The notes: a model not told the origin generated them from the letters alone. Shown: positions 9,501-17,737, numbered from the stretch's first letter. The stretch: 35,077 nucleotides of DNA from Azospirillum melinis (GCF_013340935.1 NZ_WHOS01000073.1:1-35077); one strand, 5' to 3'. Translations and numbers: made by a program.

Positions 9501-12379
9501 CCACCGCCCAGGTCGCCGGCACCGGCCTGACCGGCATGTTGGAGGCGCTGACCGGGGAGAAGGGCACCGCCGCGGCCGTCAGCCACGATTACGGCGACCA
9601 GACCAGTGCCGTCGCCGGCACGGCCGGCACGATCGGCGAACGCGCCATGGCGGCAGGCGGCGGCCGCGGCGGCTTCTGGCAGAGCACCACGTCGGCCGCA
9701 GAGATCGACAGCACGCTCGCCGCCCTGGCAGCTGCGCTGAAGGCCGATCCGACCGGCAAGCTGACCAACGAGATGGTCGGTTCGGCGCGGGTGGGCGATC
9801 CCGGCTCCGGCGGGATCAGCGTGCAGGAACTGGCCGACAACCCGTCCTGGATCCTGCGGAACGAAGTCGGCGACCCCGCTCTGGCCCTGAAGGAGTTGGA
9901 CACCGCGGCCCAGCAGCTGCTGGCCAGCACCGGCGCCATCCCGGAGGTTCTGCAGCGCGCCCTCGATGGCGCCAACGCCAGGGCGGCGGCCGTCGGCATT
10001 CCGACCGCCACCGCCGCCCGCCAGGTCCAGGAGGAACAGGCCCGGCAGAAGGCCGAGGCCCTGCAGCAGAAGTTCGACGCCGTCGGCTTGGTCAAGGAGC
10101 GGGTGGCGGAGCTGAACGGCATCGTCGCCAGCCTCGGCAACAACACCTTCTCGCCGATCGGCAAGGACTTCGACGCCCTCGCCGCCGACATGCGGAAGGC
10201 AGCCGATGCCTATGTCGCCGCCGGTCAGGCGGTGCCCGACGGCCTGTTCGGCGCGATGAAGCAGATGGAGGCGCTGGGCGCCGCCCGGAAACGGCTGCTG
10301 GACGAGGTGGCCGGCGTCACCATCGAGACCAGCCCGGAAGAGCAGAAGGTCGAGCAGCTCCGGGGCAAATGGAGCAACACCGCCACCGATCTGGTGAAGG
10401 CCTTCGCCGCCGTCGGCATCGTCGGGACCGAGCTGGCAGCCAAGCTCAACGAGGGTTTCGGCAACGCCCTGAAGAAGGAGCAGAAATCCTACAGCGACGG
10501 CCTGGACACCGCCTATCGCAAAGCCAAGGGCGAGGAGGGGTATGACAGCGCCGTCGCCTTGATCGACGGCTACAAGACGAGCCTGAAGGACGTCAACGCA
10601 CTCTGGCCGGAAGGTACGGAGCGCACGGCCCAGCTCGGCAAGGTGACCGGCACGCTGACTGCCAACATGGAGGGCCTGGTCAAGTCGGGCAGCATCACCT
10701 CCACCAGCCTGCGGCAGATCATCAGCGCCTTCGCCGACACGCCGGCGGTGGTCGACGCGGCGACCGCGGCGCTGAAGAAGCTCGATGACGCCACCGCCGA
10801 GGCGGCCCGCTCCTTCAACGCCGGGGTCGATTCCCGGATGCACGCCGCGCTGGGCAACAGCCGCGGCTCCGGCCTGATCACCCTGGACGAGCAGCAACGC
10901 CAAGAGCTGAAGACCGCCCAGGAAGCCGGCCGCGACACCACCCAGCTGCAACAGGTCCAGGCGGCCGAGCGGGCCTCCCAGGCCTTCCAGCTGGCCCAGC
11001 AGGACATCCTGGGCGCCTACGATCAGCAGATCAGCGCGCAGCAGGACGTCATCACCGCGCTGCAGGACGGGGCGGTCGCCGCGGCCACGGTGGCCCGGCA
11101 GTTCCGGCAGGCCTTCGACAGCCTGGCGCTGACCGACAGCAGCCCCTTGAGCGACCTGGAGCGGTTGAAGGAGGCCCGGCGGCAGTTCGAGACCGCCTTC
11201 AGCACCGCCACCTCGACCACCGCCTCCGACGCCGAGCGTACCGCGGCGCAAACCCAGCTGCAGCAGCTCGGCCCCCAGCTGGTCCAGCTCGCCCGCGCCT
11301 ACTACGCGACGTCGGACAGCCAGGACTATCAGCGTGTGCGGGCAGTGTTCGATCAGCTCGGCACGCTGACCGGAAGCACCGGCGGCGAGACGCCGGAGAA
11401 GCAGCTCGAGGCCGCGCAGAACACGCTGAAGGAGCTGCAGCGGCAGCGGGCCGACGCCGCGGCGATCGGGCAGCGGCAGTATGGCGCATTGAGCGACCTG
11501 AAGAACGTCCTCGACCAGTCCTACGCCTACTGGCAGGCCACCCTCGGGCCGCTGCTCAATCGGACCGGCGGCACCGACACCCGGCCGCATTATGCCGCCC
11601 CGGCGGCGGTGCAGACGGCGTGGGACGGCCTGTCCAGCGGCCAGCAGACCGGCATTGCCCGGGCGATGGGCTGGACAGGCAACTTGGACGACGCCTTCAA
11701 CATCTGGCTGGCCACCGACAAGGGGCGGGCCTCGACCTTCGAGAGCTATACCCAGCAGGTCGCCGGCGGGCTGCACTTCAGCGCGTCCGACCGCGTCATG
11801 ACCGCCTGGGACGCTCTGACCGCCGCGCAGCAGGCCGATGCCGCCCATGAAGCCGGCTATCAGGGCGGCGTCGATGCCGGCCTGAACGCCTGGGCGGCAC
11901 TGGGGCACGGGTCGGCGCTGGAAGCCGCCATCCTGGCCAAGGCCAAGGCCGCCGGCATCCCAGGCTTTGCCCGGGGCACGCTCAACACCCCGCCGGGTGC
12001 GGTGTGGGTGGGCGAGCAGGGTCCGGAGCTGCTCTGGCAGGGCGGTGGTGCCGCGGTGGCCAGCTCGGCCGACAGCCTGCGGATCGCCTCCTCCTTCACC
12101 GCCGCCAACGACCGGCTGCCACCGGGCATCGCCGATCTGCGCCCGTCCACCGGGATGAGCGAGGCGGCCCTGCGCAACCTGACGGCGGAGATCAGCCGGT
12201 CGCGGGCCGAGGCCCGGCAGGACACCCGCACCATCACCACCACCATGGTCGAGATGATGGAAAAGCAAATCGGCGTGCTGCGCGAAGAGAACGCGGAGTT
12301 GCGGCGGCGCGTCGACAAGCAGGGCCAGGAACTCCGCATCGCCTTGTCCTCACCCAACTACGTAACGAAGGGAAAATAA
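3545..12379 (+). CDS. Tape measure protein with lytic transglycosylase domain
   Basis: At 2944 residues this sets tail length and is packed inside the tube. Residues 1-380 are coiled coil with an internal duplication (the VRRQYDPAY-type unit at about 129 and again at about 210). A hydrophobic stretch follows at about 440-470, then a tape-measure core to about 700. A lytic transglycosylase (SLT) domain spans about 1248-1360, with catalytic Glu1271 in ITRESSWDP followed by GAAGLGQVMP, so it can open peptidoglycan during DNA entry. A Ser-Gly linker lies near 1490 and Gly-rich linkers near 1880-1930. The motif GFA(T/R)GTL...VGE(E/Q)GPE occurs twice (1793 and 2807), and a 62-residue helical unit is duplicated at 2689 and 2751. 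Using the usual 0.15 nm per residue, the tail could approach 440 nm, though globular domains would shorten this. Confidence 0.93.
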   Translation: MAEEKIASLTVDGSGALSTLDQIDARMESVGDKVETNARRLASYGKEFATIARSLGVYTDSFEKVKRVQEAAQRAVDAGRISQEQANRITGEAKLRYDETARAAKAAADAQVQAATEQARASAALAQGLEQVRRQYDPAYAAAAKYKDEVDRVSKIMEAAGVTGHEYAATLQAVANALDPVTRAERQRAEETARAAETQTQAQAALADELDRVRTRYDASYAEVKRYVEEMNRVTRVLELANVAEQERARILGEVAAAYDPMIRAEQERSDAEQRAQQQAERATQEMIERERATQRAADAQERFNKLLGVSTGAPKSSAARSASTFEDADQEAQALQRLIDKLDPAAAAQRRFAEQQKQLDEALAGKKIDDTQHARLTKSLNDQRDAFTGAARSATAHTRALQILSPQLSDIAVQAYSGTSALTILVQQGPQIFDGLMAAGKEAIVAAGRFALVAAPVLAIGAALGVLAYGAARFNSDMREFDRTAQATGNAAGVMSGQFADFSDQIAATAGVSQASAREMITAFAGTGRIGAGIMSDLTKATKDWALLTGRDTDEASADLAKLFSDPAKAVDELTSRYGLFDAAQARVIKNYQAQGNLERAQQLLLQGLENRAAGAAEKLGAIEQGWRNLKKFASNAVDELARQEQGPSRQEQIQRLQWSLNGSGGYLTTAGRRADEDELARLEQLERDDSIQGWANGVRAEFVRVSHSMDEFARSVDPVMAAQEALENRTKQVARAEELGAVSKQEAIRLLELYRRQLVETLNPAQAFAEETERQARVMEAAAGRAREFEQQRQQILKQRGAKPGDSLTATETATTNATLDRKYAAEATDRHRTAQEAIIDARALATATASLSQPAIIAAQAQATFFKVLRETSDWKKADQAERDAYEKGMIEWSAQVDASVKSSELAVAAARRLAAAQAQGGDIATAVAQAQNVYADQVARGVDPVRALALANADLQKSLAALSGQQAAWNRDLAEQIAAASRLADAEGVSAAAVAEATIQNKVRAQVLKEGVSAESDRARAIEAGTRALEAQNAVGRVNATIRQGNRDLALARAEYELLGASNAERERGVAILRATQEVQDSADWQAVPQASRDAWVAQAGAVAEYQARVADATETSRNFASAIATGFEDALLSGAKLTDTLKSLAKDIEKVFLRGFVTKPLETWVQGTMTKLLSPTPVGDSAVAPVKAADPGGNLARFQELASRAGASPVPVLVTNASGFAGLSATNATPLPVAVKSAAGLEGMADQIAGKYGLDANLFKAVITRESSWDPNAVNPRTGAAGLGQVMPANWKAYGITNPADPAQNLDAAARILKEHLDRAGGDVSKALSTYSGHIKTSGDAYVSAVMATKGAYDRGTTAMETAGRATTGVSDAQERALQVQLDAIEAQRSATDSTQTLTATQQSWVDSALGMTSATKDASSVIEVQSRAVSHIGEGAISAADGLTQAGDSATKFGDAATDGADTFLGGIQKLLGGAGDWVSGLFGSSSSSSGSGQQQRVIRNADGSTSFAPASQGAGGSWLDTKVFGSGETARPDASFVGPMPQQSGIAGWNPSWGQVLQGVGGVASGAMMATQKGATTGQQIGGGLTAAGGIVSLIPGGQIVGGVMMAAGALLSAVSGAKDRGEKYSISHITLQGNGKYALGAYAQDNDGDPTRFNADASKVAKGLNDIIARLGLTATAQDSYIDSKNKSAEQAALDLLKSMKSGVPEVAYALAHESAVSLEDMLSHLEFANSFDTQVKALRSSISDLFSQFQTGVSSANTFGKSLLDVIDNAQTVFKVSSGAKLPGFATGTLSAPSGYAVVGEEGPEVVRLAGGERIWDARQSAAMLSQMGRRGDNTLIHLRGSDELAAVRRALGTAGTINPTTGLLAFEDGDGNGGGGPGDGGGTASGHGGENAAHGEVSSSTADRDSAYGGGWGDSHGGGGGGLVDTISGWVSTVTGWMAAVAGWQADTTENTQAQTEALAAVAGLTPTAVAAALSATAQVAGTGLTGMLEALTGEKGTAAAVSHDYGDQTSAVAGTAGTIGERAMAAGGGRGGFWQSTTSAAEIDSTLAALAAALKADPTGKLTNEMVGSARVGDPGSGGISVQELADNPSWILRNEVGDPALALKELDTAAQQLLASTGAIPEVLQRALDGANARAAAVGIPTATAARQVQEEQARQKAEALQQKFDAVGLVKERVAELNGIVASLGNNTFSPIGKDFDALAADMRKAADAYVAAGQAVPDGLFGAMKQMEALGAARKRLLDEVAGVTIETSPEEQKVEQLRGKWSNTATDLVKAFAAVGIVGTELAAKLNEGFGNALKKEQKSYSDGLDTAYRKAKGEEGYDSAVALIDGYKTSLKDVNALWPEGTERTAQLGKVTGTLTANMEGLVKSGSITSTSLRQIISAFADTPAVVDAATAALKKLDDATAEAARSFNAGVDSRMHAALGNSRGSGLITLDEQQRQELKTAQEAGRDTTQLQQVQAAERASQAFQLAQQDILGAYDQQISAQQDVITALQDGAVAAATVARQFRQAFDSLALTDSSPLSDLERLKEARRQFETAFSTATSTTASDAERTAAQTQLQQLGPQLVQLARAYYATSDSQDYQRVRAVFDQLGTLTGSTGGETPEKQLEAAQNTLKELQRQRADAAAIGQRQYGALSDLKNVLDQSYAYWQATLGPLLNRTGGTDTRPHYAAPAAVQTAWDGLSSGQQTGIARAMGWTGNLDDAFNIWLATDKGRASTFESYTQQVAGGLHFSASDRVMTAWDALTAAQQADAAHEAGYQGGVDAGLNAWAALGHGSALEAAILAKAKAAGIPGFARGTLNTPPGAVWVGEQGPELLWQGGGAAVASSADSLRIASSFTAANDRLPPGIADLRPSTGMSEAALRNLTAEISRSRAEARQDTRTITTTMVEMMEKQIGVLREENAELRRRVDKQGQELRIALSSPNYVTKGK

Positions 12380-12382
12380 GCC

Positions 12383-12778
12383 ATGCCCATGTCCAACTAC
12401 CTCCGGAACAAGCTGCTCGACCACGCCAACGGCAAGACGGCCTACACCATGCCGGCGACGGTCTACCTGGCAGCCCTGACCTCGGCATCGACGGTGGCCG
12501 GTCCCGGGACCGAGGTCGGGACCGCCAGCACCGGCTATGCCCGCCAGGCGATCACCGCGACCATGACGGCTGCGTCCAATGGCGTGTCCTCGAATGCCGC
12601 TAACATCGTGTTCGGACCGGCCACCGCGGCCTGGGGCACAATCAGCGATTACGCCATCTTCGACGCGGCCACGGGCGGGAACATGCTCTGGTTCGGCACT
12701 ATGCCGGCAGCCAAGACGGTCGCTGTGGATGACGAATTGAAGATGGCCGCCAGCAAGCTCTCCCAGAGCCTGAGCTAA
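12383..12778 (+). CDS. Phage tail fibre-like protein (Gp80-type)
   Basis: This 131-residue protein begins MPMSNYLRNKLLDHANGK and continues with GYARQAIT, ATAAWGTISDYAIFDAATGGNMLWFG and a C-terminal LKMAASKLSQSL strand. This is the pattern of the small phage proteins called tail fibre or Gp80-like that sit after tape measure genes. AAGGGA lies about 9 bases before the start, four bases after the tape measure stop. It is probably a virion tail-tip subunit. The family resemblance is clear, but its exact structural role is not known to me. Confidence 0.8.
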   Translation: MPMSNYLRNKLLDHANGKTAYTMPATVYLAALTSASTVAGPGTEVGTASTGYARQAITATMTAASNGVSSNAANIVFGPATAAWGTISDYAIFDAATGGNMLWFGTMPAAKTVAVDDELKMAASKLSQSLS

Positions 12779-12781
12779 AGG

Positions 12782-13876
12782 ATGCTGGGCGCCGCACCGC
12801 TCGGCGCCGCACCGCTCGCAGCGGTTGGCGGCGGAGCATCCTATGAGGTCAGCGGGAGCCTGCAGGCGACGGCGGCGGTCACTGCGGCCGCCGCCGTCGT
12901 CTCCTACAGCAGCGCGCCGATCGTCGCGTCCAGCAGCTGCTCGGCTGACGGCGTCCGCTCGGCCGGCGTCGCCGGCAACACGGTCGGTGCCGGGACGGTT
13001 GGGGCGGTGGCAGCGCGGGCGCTCGGGGTCAGCGGCACTGCCGCGGCCGTTGCGGTCAGCACCGCCGCCGGTTCGCTGCGCGCCGGCGCCACCGCCGTCA
13101 GCGCCGGGACCGCGGCGATCGGCGGCACCGCGACGCTGACGGCGGCAGTCGCGGCGGTAGCGGTCGGGACCTCCGGAGCAGCCGGCACGGCCACCCGGGT
13201 GCAATCCGGCAGCGGCAGCACCATCGCGACTGGCGGCATAGCAGCGATCGGGACCACGGTCGGGGCCGGAATTGGCGCACTGACCGGCACGGGATCGGTT
13301 GCCGGGGCCGCCGGTTTGACCGCCGGGGCCACAGGCGGCCTCCCGGGATCCAGCGGGATCACCGCGGCGGCCTCCCGCGTGGCGGCAGTCAGCGGAACCG
13401 CGGCGGCCTCTCTCTCCGCTACGGTGACTGCCGGCGCCGTGCGTGGGGTCAGCGCCACCGCTGCCGGTACCGGCACGGCAACAGCCATCGCCGGCCGCGT
13501 AAACGCCTCCAGCGCGGCACTCACTGGCATCCTGACGGTGTCCGGCAAGGCAATCCTCACCGGCGCCGGCAGCGGCACGCTGACCACCGCCAGCTCGACG
13601 GGCGCGACCGCGTCGCGCGTCGGCGCGGGCAGCGGCACCCTGTCCGCCTCGCTGATCGGCACGGCCACCGCCGGCGCCGTGCGCGGCGTCAGCTCCACCG
13701 CCGCTGGGACCGGCACAGTGACGGCCATCGCCGGGCGCGTGAATGCCGCCACCGGATCGGTGTCCGGCCTGTCGGTGGTCTATGGCTTCGGCGAACTGCC
13801 GATCGAGCTGCTGACCAACGGACGGCACCGGCTCGTCTACACCCTCACCGCCACCATGCGGCAAATCCCGAGGTAG
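12782..13876 (+). CDS. Low-complexity Ala/Gly/Thr/Val repeat tail protein
   Basis: This 364-residue protein is almost entirely Ala, Gly, Thr, Ser and Val in short beta-like units, suggesting a fibrous or beta-solenoid fold. It opens with LGAAPLGAAPLA, a motif seen at the start of many phage tail-region proteins. An 80-residue unit containing AGAVRGVS, TAAGTGT and AIAGRVNA appears twice near the C-terminus, encoded by DNA copies exactly 240 bp apart. The last 40 residues (VVYGFGELPIELLTNGRHRLVY) are normal in composition and may anchor it to the tail tip. The ribosome site is weak (AAAGG touching the ATG), so it may be translated by coupling to the gene 3 bases upstream. Confidence 0.75.
   Translation: MLGAAPLGAAPLAAVGGGASYEVSGSLQATAAVTAAAAVVSYSSAPIVASSSCSADGVRSAGVAGNTVGAGTVGAVAARALGVSGTAAAVAVSTAAGSLRAGATAVSAGTAAIGGTATLTAAVAAVAVGTSGAAGTATRVQSGSGSTIATGGIAAIGTTVGAGIGALTGTGSVAGAAGLTAGATGGLPGSSGITAAASRVAAVSGTAAASLSATVTAGAVRGVSATAAGTGTATAIAGRVNASSAALTGILTVSGKAILTGAGSGTLTTASSTGATASRVGAGSGTLSASLIGTATAGAVRGVSSTAAGTGTVTAIAGRVNAATGSVSGLSVVYGFGELPIELLTNGRHRLVYTLTATMRQIPR
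13408..13748 (+). repeat. 240-bp-spaced coding repeat
   Basis: About 100 bases at 13408-13508 recur at 13648-13748 with scattered, mostly synonymous differences, preserving the reading frame. The pair encodes the AGAVRGVS...AIAGRVNA unit. Such repeats can change fibre length by recombination. Confidence 0.8.
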
Positions 13877-13878
13877 GC

Positions 13879-15429
13879 ATGCTCGGTCAGATCATCGCTG
13901 ATGCGCCTCTGGCCGCCGGGCCGGAACAGGCGGTGGCGGCTCCTGCCGCCCTCCTGACCCTCTATTCGGCCACCGAGGACTTCGAGACCAGTTTCGGAGA
14001 GACCCCGGAAAACACCCTGTTTCCGGGCACCCTGCTCTCGCCGCTGCGCGTCGAGCGGTCGCTGGTGTCCGGCCTGCTGGGGGGCACCGTCGCTGTGTCA
14101 TACGGCGAGGCGGAGCTGGTCGGGGTCGACCGGACCTATGACGACATCGTCCAGGACTTCGACGTCGCCGGCCGGCCGATCGAGATCAAGGTGGGCGCCC
14201 CGGATTGGCGCTTTGCCGACTTCATCACCCTCTTCGACGGCACGGCCTCCGGATGGCGGGCCGACGAAGACAAGCTGATCGTCCAGCTGCGCGGCTGGGA
14301 GTTCCTGCTGGAGGTGGCGTTCGAAAGCCGGACCTTCGCCGGCACCGGGGGACTGGCCGGCACCTCCGACCTGGAAGGCAAGCGGATCCCGGTGGCGTTG
14401 GGCTGGCTGAAGAACGTCACCCCCGCCTTCGTCATCCCGAACGAGTTGCTGTTCCAGGTCCATGGCGGCCAGGTCAGCGACATCCCCTTCGTCTATGTCC
14501 GCGGCGCAGCACTGAACAAGGGGCCGGACTACCCCACCCCGGAGGCCCTGCGGGCGGCAACCGTGCCGGCGAACAGCTTCATCACCTGTCTGGCCGCTGG
14601 GCTGTTCCGCGTCGAATACCTCAATGACCAGGAAAAGGGGGCGGTCACCTGCGACGTGAAAGGGGCGGTGATCGGCGGCGTCTTCCTGGAGACGACGGCC
14701 CAGATCATCGGCCACATCCTGCAGGACCGCGGCGCGGTGCCGGCGGTCCGCATCGCCAGCCTGTCCGGCGCCCCGTGGCAGTTTCACCGGCCGGTCGGCT
14801 TCTATGCCGGGCCGGAGGATTCCTCGACCTGTGCCGACGTGACGACCAAGCTGCTGCGCGGCTGCTGCGGCTGGGGCGGCTTCAGCCGCAAGGGGCTTTT
14901 CTCGCTCGGCTCGGTCCGCCTGGCGGCCGGCCCAGCCGTCGGCATCTACGAGGAACCCGACATCAAGTCGGTGGTGCCGGTCGATCTGCCGGACGAGCTG
15001 GCCACGCCGCCCTGGCGGTGGCGCGTCGGCTATGACCGCAACTGGACGGTCCAGACCAACGACTTGGCCGGCCTGGTGATCGAGGACCGCAAGAAGTGGC
15101 TGAAGGAAGAGCAGCGTCTGGCCGAGATCACCAACCCCACCACGAAGGCCTTCTACCAGAAGCCGGGCGATCCGGACCCCGTTGACGCCTATTTCCGCGA
15201 CCGCGACGACGCGCAGCGCTTGGCCGAAGAGCTGGAGATCCTGTGGCGCTCGCCCCGGGGCCTCTACCGGGTGACGCTGGGCAACCAGGCCTTCGCCCGC
15301 GAACTCGGCGACGTGGTGCAGATCACCTATCCCCGCTGGCGGCTGAAGCTCGCCCCCTCGGCAACCGTGGTGGCGATCTCTGAAGACGCCGAAGACGACC
15401 AATCCGAAATGACCGTACTGGTGGCCTGA
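13879..15429 (+). CDS. Tail-tip or baseplate hub-like protein
   Basis: This 516-residue soluble protein lies directly after the repeat protein, with two bases between them, and starts LGQIIADAPLAAG. Residues 20-160 contain a beta-rich domain that resembles tail-hub barrels (FDVAGRPIEIKVG, FITLFDGTASGWRAD, LIVQLRGWEFLLE). Residues 290-340 include a Cys-rich patch (LLRGCCGWGGFS), and the C-terminal 120 residues (LYRVTLGNQAFARELGDVVQITYPRW) look like the last beta domain of a hub protein. It probably forms part of the tail tip where the tube meets the cell. The assignment rests on position and fold-like patterns. Confidence 0.68.
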   Translation: MLGQIIADAPLAAGPEQAVAAPAALLTLYSATEDFETSFGETPENTLFPGTLLSPLRVERSLVSGLLGGTVAVSYGEAELVGVDRTYDDIVQDFDVAGRPIEIKVGAPDWRFADFITLFDGTASGWRADEDKLIVQLRGWEFLLEVAFESRTFAGTGGLAGTSDLEGKRIPVALGWLKNVTPAFVIPNELLFQVHGGQVSDIPFVYVRGAALNKGPDYPTPEALRAATVPANSFITCLAAGLFRVEYLNDQEKGAVTCDVKGAVIGGVFLETTAQIIGHILQDRGAVPAVRIASLSGAPWQFHRPVGFYAGPEDSSTCADVTTKLLRGCCGWGGFSRKGLFSLGSVRLAAGPAVGIYEEPDIKSVVPVDLPDELATPPWRWRVGYDRNWTVQTNDLAGLVIEDRKKWLKEEQRLAEITNPTTKAFYQKPGDPDPVDAYFRDRDDAQRLAEELEILWRSPRGLYRVTLGNQAFARELGDVVQITYPRWRLKLAPSATVVAISEDAEDDQSEMTVLVA

Positions 15430-16196
15430 TGAACACCGCTTTCAAGATCGGCTATCGAAACCTCGCCGACACCGCCATCCTGGCCGCAAGCGCCCAGGTC
15501 GGCACCAAGCCCGTCACCCTGCTGGTCGACCCGCACCCGGCCCGGCGCTGGTCCGCCGGCCTCACCACCGTGGCCTGGGTGAACCTCACCTGGGCCGCCC
15601 CGGTGACGATCGACTGCGTCGCGCTGATGCGCAGCAGCCATGGCGGCACCGGCCGGTGCCGGGTGACCGCCTCCCACAGCAACGGCGGCACCGACCTCTA
15701 CGACAGCGGCGACGTGCCGGCGCTGGTCGACCCCCGGTTCGGCTATCTGATCCACGTCCTGCCGGCGCCGGTGACCACCAGCACCCTGCGCCTCTACCTC
15801 TCGGACCCGTCGGTGCCCGAACTGCGCGGCGGCCGCCTGTTCGTCGGCCCGCTGTGGACGCCCCAGCATGCGCCGGCGCTGGGGAAGGATTTCGGGCGGG
15901 CACCGCTCGCCACCCAGACGGTCGGCCGCGGCGGCCAGACCTTCATCGGCCGCCGGGCCAATCCCCGGGCGACCTCCTTCACCCTGGCTGCACTCACCCC
16001 GGCCGAGGAGCGCACGCATCTGCGCGAGCTGCAGCGCCTCTGCTCCATCGAGGACGACATCCTGGTGATGTTCGACGCCGCCGACCCGAACCCGGGCGAC
16101 GTGAGCCTGTGGGGCATCGCCAAGGATCTGCAGCGGCCGCGGCAGGACAACCACCAGCAATTTTCCGCCACCTTCACCATTACGGAGAGACTGTGA
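15429..16196 (+). CDS. Tail-tip protein with possible carbohydrate-binding fold
   Basis: The ATG overlaps the previous stop (ATGA), so translation is probably coupled. The 255 residues start with a beta-rich region carrying AHP-, WVNLTWAAPVTIDCVALMR- and LYLSDPS-type strands that recall a discoidin or galactose-binding jelly roll (residues 25-135). A C-terminal region (140-255) ends in FSATFTITERL, typical of tail proteins that end in a beta strand. It may bind a surface sugar or cap the tail. No family is assigned firmly. Confidence 0.65.
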   Translation: MNTAFKIGYRNLADTAILAASAQVGTKPVTLLVDPHPARRWSAGLTTVAWVNLTWAAPVTIDCVALMRSSHGGTGRCRVTASHSNGGTDLYDSGDVPALVDPRFGYLIHVLPAPVTTSTLRLYLSDPSVPELRGGRLFVGPLWTPQHAPALGKDFGRAPLATQTVGRGGQTFIGRRANPRATSFTLAALTPAEERTHLRELQRLCSIEDDILVMFDAADPNPGDVSLWGIAKDLQRPRQDNHQQFSATFTITERL

Positions 16197-17737
16197 TGCC
16201 CACCGTCAAGGACAGGGTCAAACAGACCACCACGAGCACCGGCACGGGGACGGTTGCCCTGACCGGGACGGTGCAGGGCTTCCAGACCTTCGCCCAGGCC
16301 GTTCCGAGCGGCACACAGGTCTATTACTGCATCGCCGACGGCACCGATTGGGAAACCGGCATCGGCACCTTTACCGCCGGTTCTCCGGGGTCCCTGTCGC
16401 GGGACACCATCCTCGACAGCTCCAACAGCAGCACCTTGGTCAGCTGGGGCGTGGGCACAAAGGACGTTTTCATCACCATTCCGGCGACGGTGATCAACAA
16501 CGCCGCTGGGCTGGTCTGTGTCGAGAAAACCGCCAACGGGCCTCTGGTCAAGAGCCAGAGCTTCATCGCCAACAGCGCATCGCGCCTGTCTTTCCCGCTG
16601 CCGTCCACCGCGGCGGTGGGAGACCGCTTCGAGGTGATCGGCAAAGGGGCCGGCGGGTGGCAGATCACCCAGGCAGCTGGCCAGACCATCCGCTACGGGA
16701 CCCGCTCGACTTCAGCGGTCGCGAATGACGGCATCATGGCCACCAACCGCTACGATGCGGTGGAGCTGGTCTGCACCGTCGCCAACACGGAGTTCGTGGT
16801 GGTGGATGCCTCCGGTCAGCCGTCGGTGGTCGGTGAGACCGGATACACACTGTCTGTCCACACCGGCGGCCAGTTCACCCCGACCACCTATCCAACGCAC
16901 ACCATCTTTGCCTACAGCATGACCAGCGGCTCCATGCGCTCGGTCGGCACGTTGGCGACGGCCAATCTGATGGCCACCTGCGCGGTCCATGACGCCAACA
17001 CGGCCTGGACCATCGCCGGCCAGCTCATTGCTTGGAGCACCGCAACCCGTGAGGTGCAGAGGTTCCCGTTCGCCACGGAGACCGCGGCGGTCACCGCCTC
17101 GCAATCGGTCAACGGGGCGAGCAGCAACGGCCTCGGGGTGGACTCCAGCGCGGCCGTGAACAAAGGCTTCCGCATGCGCTGGTATCAGCCAGACCTGGGG
17201 AATGCTTTCAACTACGTCGAGAAGCTCACCTATACCACCGAGGCAATGGCGGCCAGCTCGGCCTCGATGGCGTCCACCGCCGAGCGGGCGGGCGCCATGA
17301 TGACCGGCACCCTGTCCTACATCTATTGCCCGGACCGCTCGAACAACATCGCCAAGTTCGACAACAGCACCGAAACCCTCGCCTACGATTACCGATATCC
17401 GGACAATTCCGGCACGGAAGGTTGCTCGTGCAGCCAGAGCACCTCCAAGGGCTACCGGCAGGGCGGTTGGAACAACAGCAGCATCAATGCCTTCACCTTC
17501 GCCAGCGAAGCCGCGGTGACCATTGCCGCGACAACCCACACCTATGGCTACAGCGCCAACCATTGCAACGCGACCAAGGCATTCTGTGTGGGCGGGACGC
17601 CGGCCGGCTATTGGTATGGCAGCACCAGCGTGCGGTCGCTGACCTTTGTGTCCGAGACCTCGAACACCGAGGCCGCCCTGACCAACAGCTTCAACCGCTA
17701 CAACGACAACTCGGTCCAGAACGGAGGGTATTACTGA
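16196..17737 (+). CDS. Probable tail fibre with repeat (kelch-like) C-terminus
   Basis: The ATG overlaps the preceding stop. The 513-residue product starts with an anchoring region (MPTVKDRVKQTTTSTGTGT, then YYCIADGTDWETGIGTF, SLSRDTIL and GTKDVFITIPA) found at the N-terminus of many phage fibre proteins. Residues about 250-510 hold recurring units of roughly 50 residues ending in F-x-F-A-S/T-E-type strands, consistent with a kelch-like beta-propeller. The Asn, Ser, Thr and Tyr content is high, as in receptor-binding tips. It is the best candidate receptor-binding fibre in the window. Propeller folding is inferred. Confidence 0.72.
   Translation: MPTVKDRVKQTTTSTGTGTVALTGTVQGFQTFAQAVPSGTQVYYCIADGTDWETGIGTFTAGSPGSLSRDTILDSSNSSTLVSWGVGTKDVFITIPATVINNAAGLVCVEKTANGPLVKSQSFIANSASRLSFPLPSTAAVGDRFEVIGKGAGGWQITQAAGQTIRYGTRSTSAVANDGIMATNRYDAVELVCTVANTEFVVVDASGQPSVVGETGYTLSVHTGGQFTPTTYPTHTIFAYSMTSGSMRSVGTLATANLMATCAVHDANTAWTIAGQLIAWSTATREVQRFPFATETAAVTASQSVNGASSNGLGVDSSAAVNKGFRMRWYQPDLGNAFNYVEKLTYTTEAMAASSASMASTAERAGAMMTGTLSYIYCPDRSNNIAKFDNSTETLAYDYRYPDNSGTEGCSCSQSTSKGYRQGGWNNSSINAFTFASEAAVTIAATTHTYGYSANHCNATKAFCVGGTPAGYWYGSTSVRSLTFVSETSNTEAALTNSFNRYNDNSVQNGGYY

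Noticed and set aside
7571..12268. A 1565-codon open frame on the minus strand opposite the tape measure gene
   Set aside because: It is a GC-driven shadow: the plus-strand frame has clear tape measure and transglycosylase motifs and good composition, while the minus frame is Gly, Arg, Leu and Ala-rich with no domains.
12904..13752. A 282-codon minus-strand frame rich in Ala, Pro and Val
   Set aside because: It mirrors the Ala/Gly/Thr/Val repeat gene. The plus frame joins correctly to its neighbours and has the LGAAPLG start motif.
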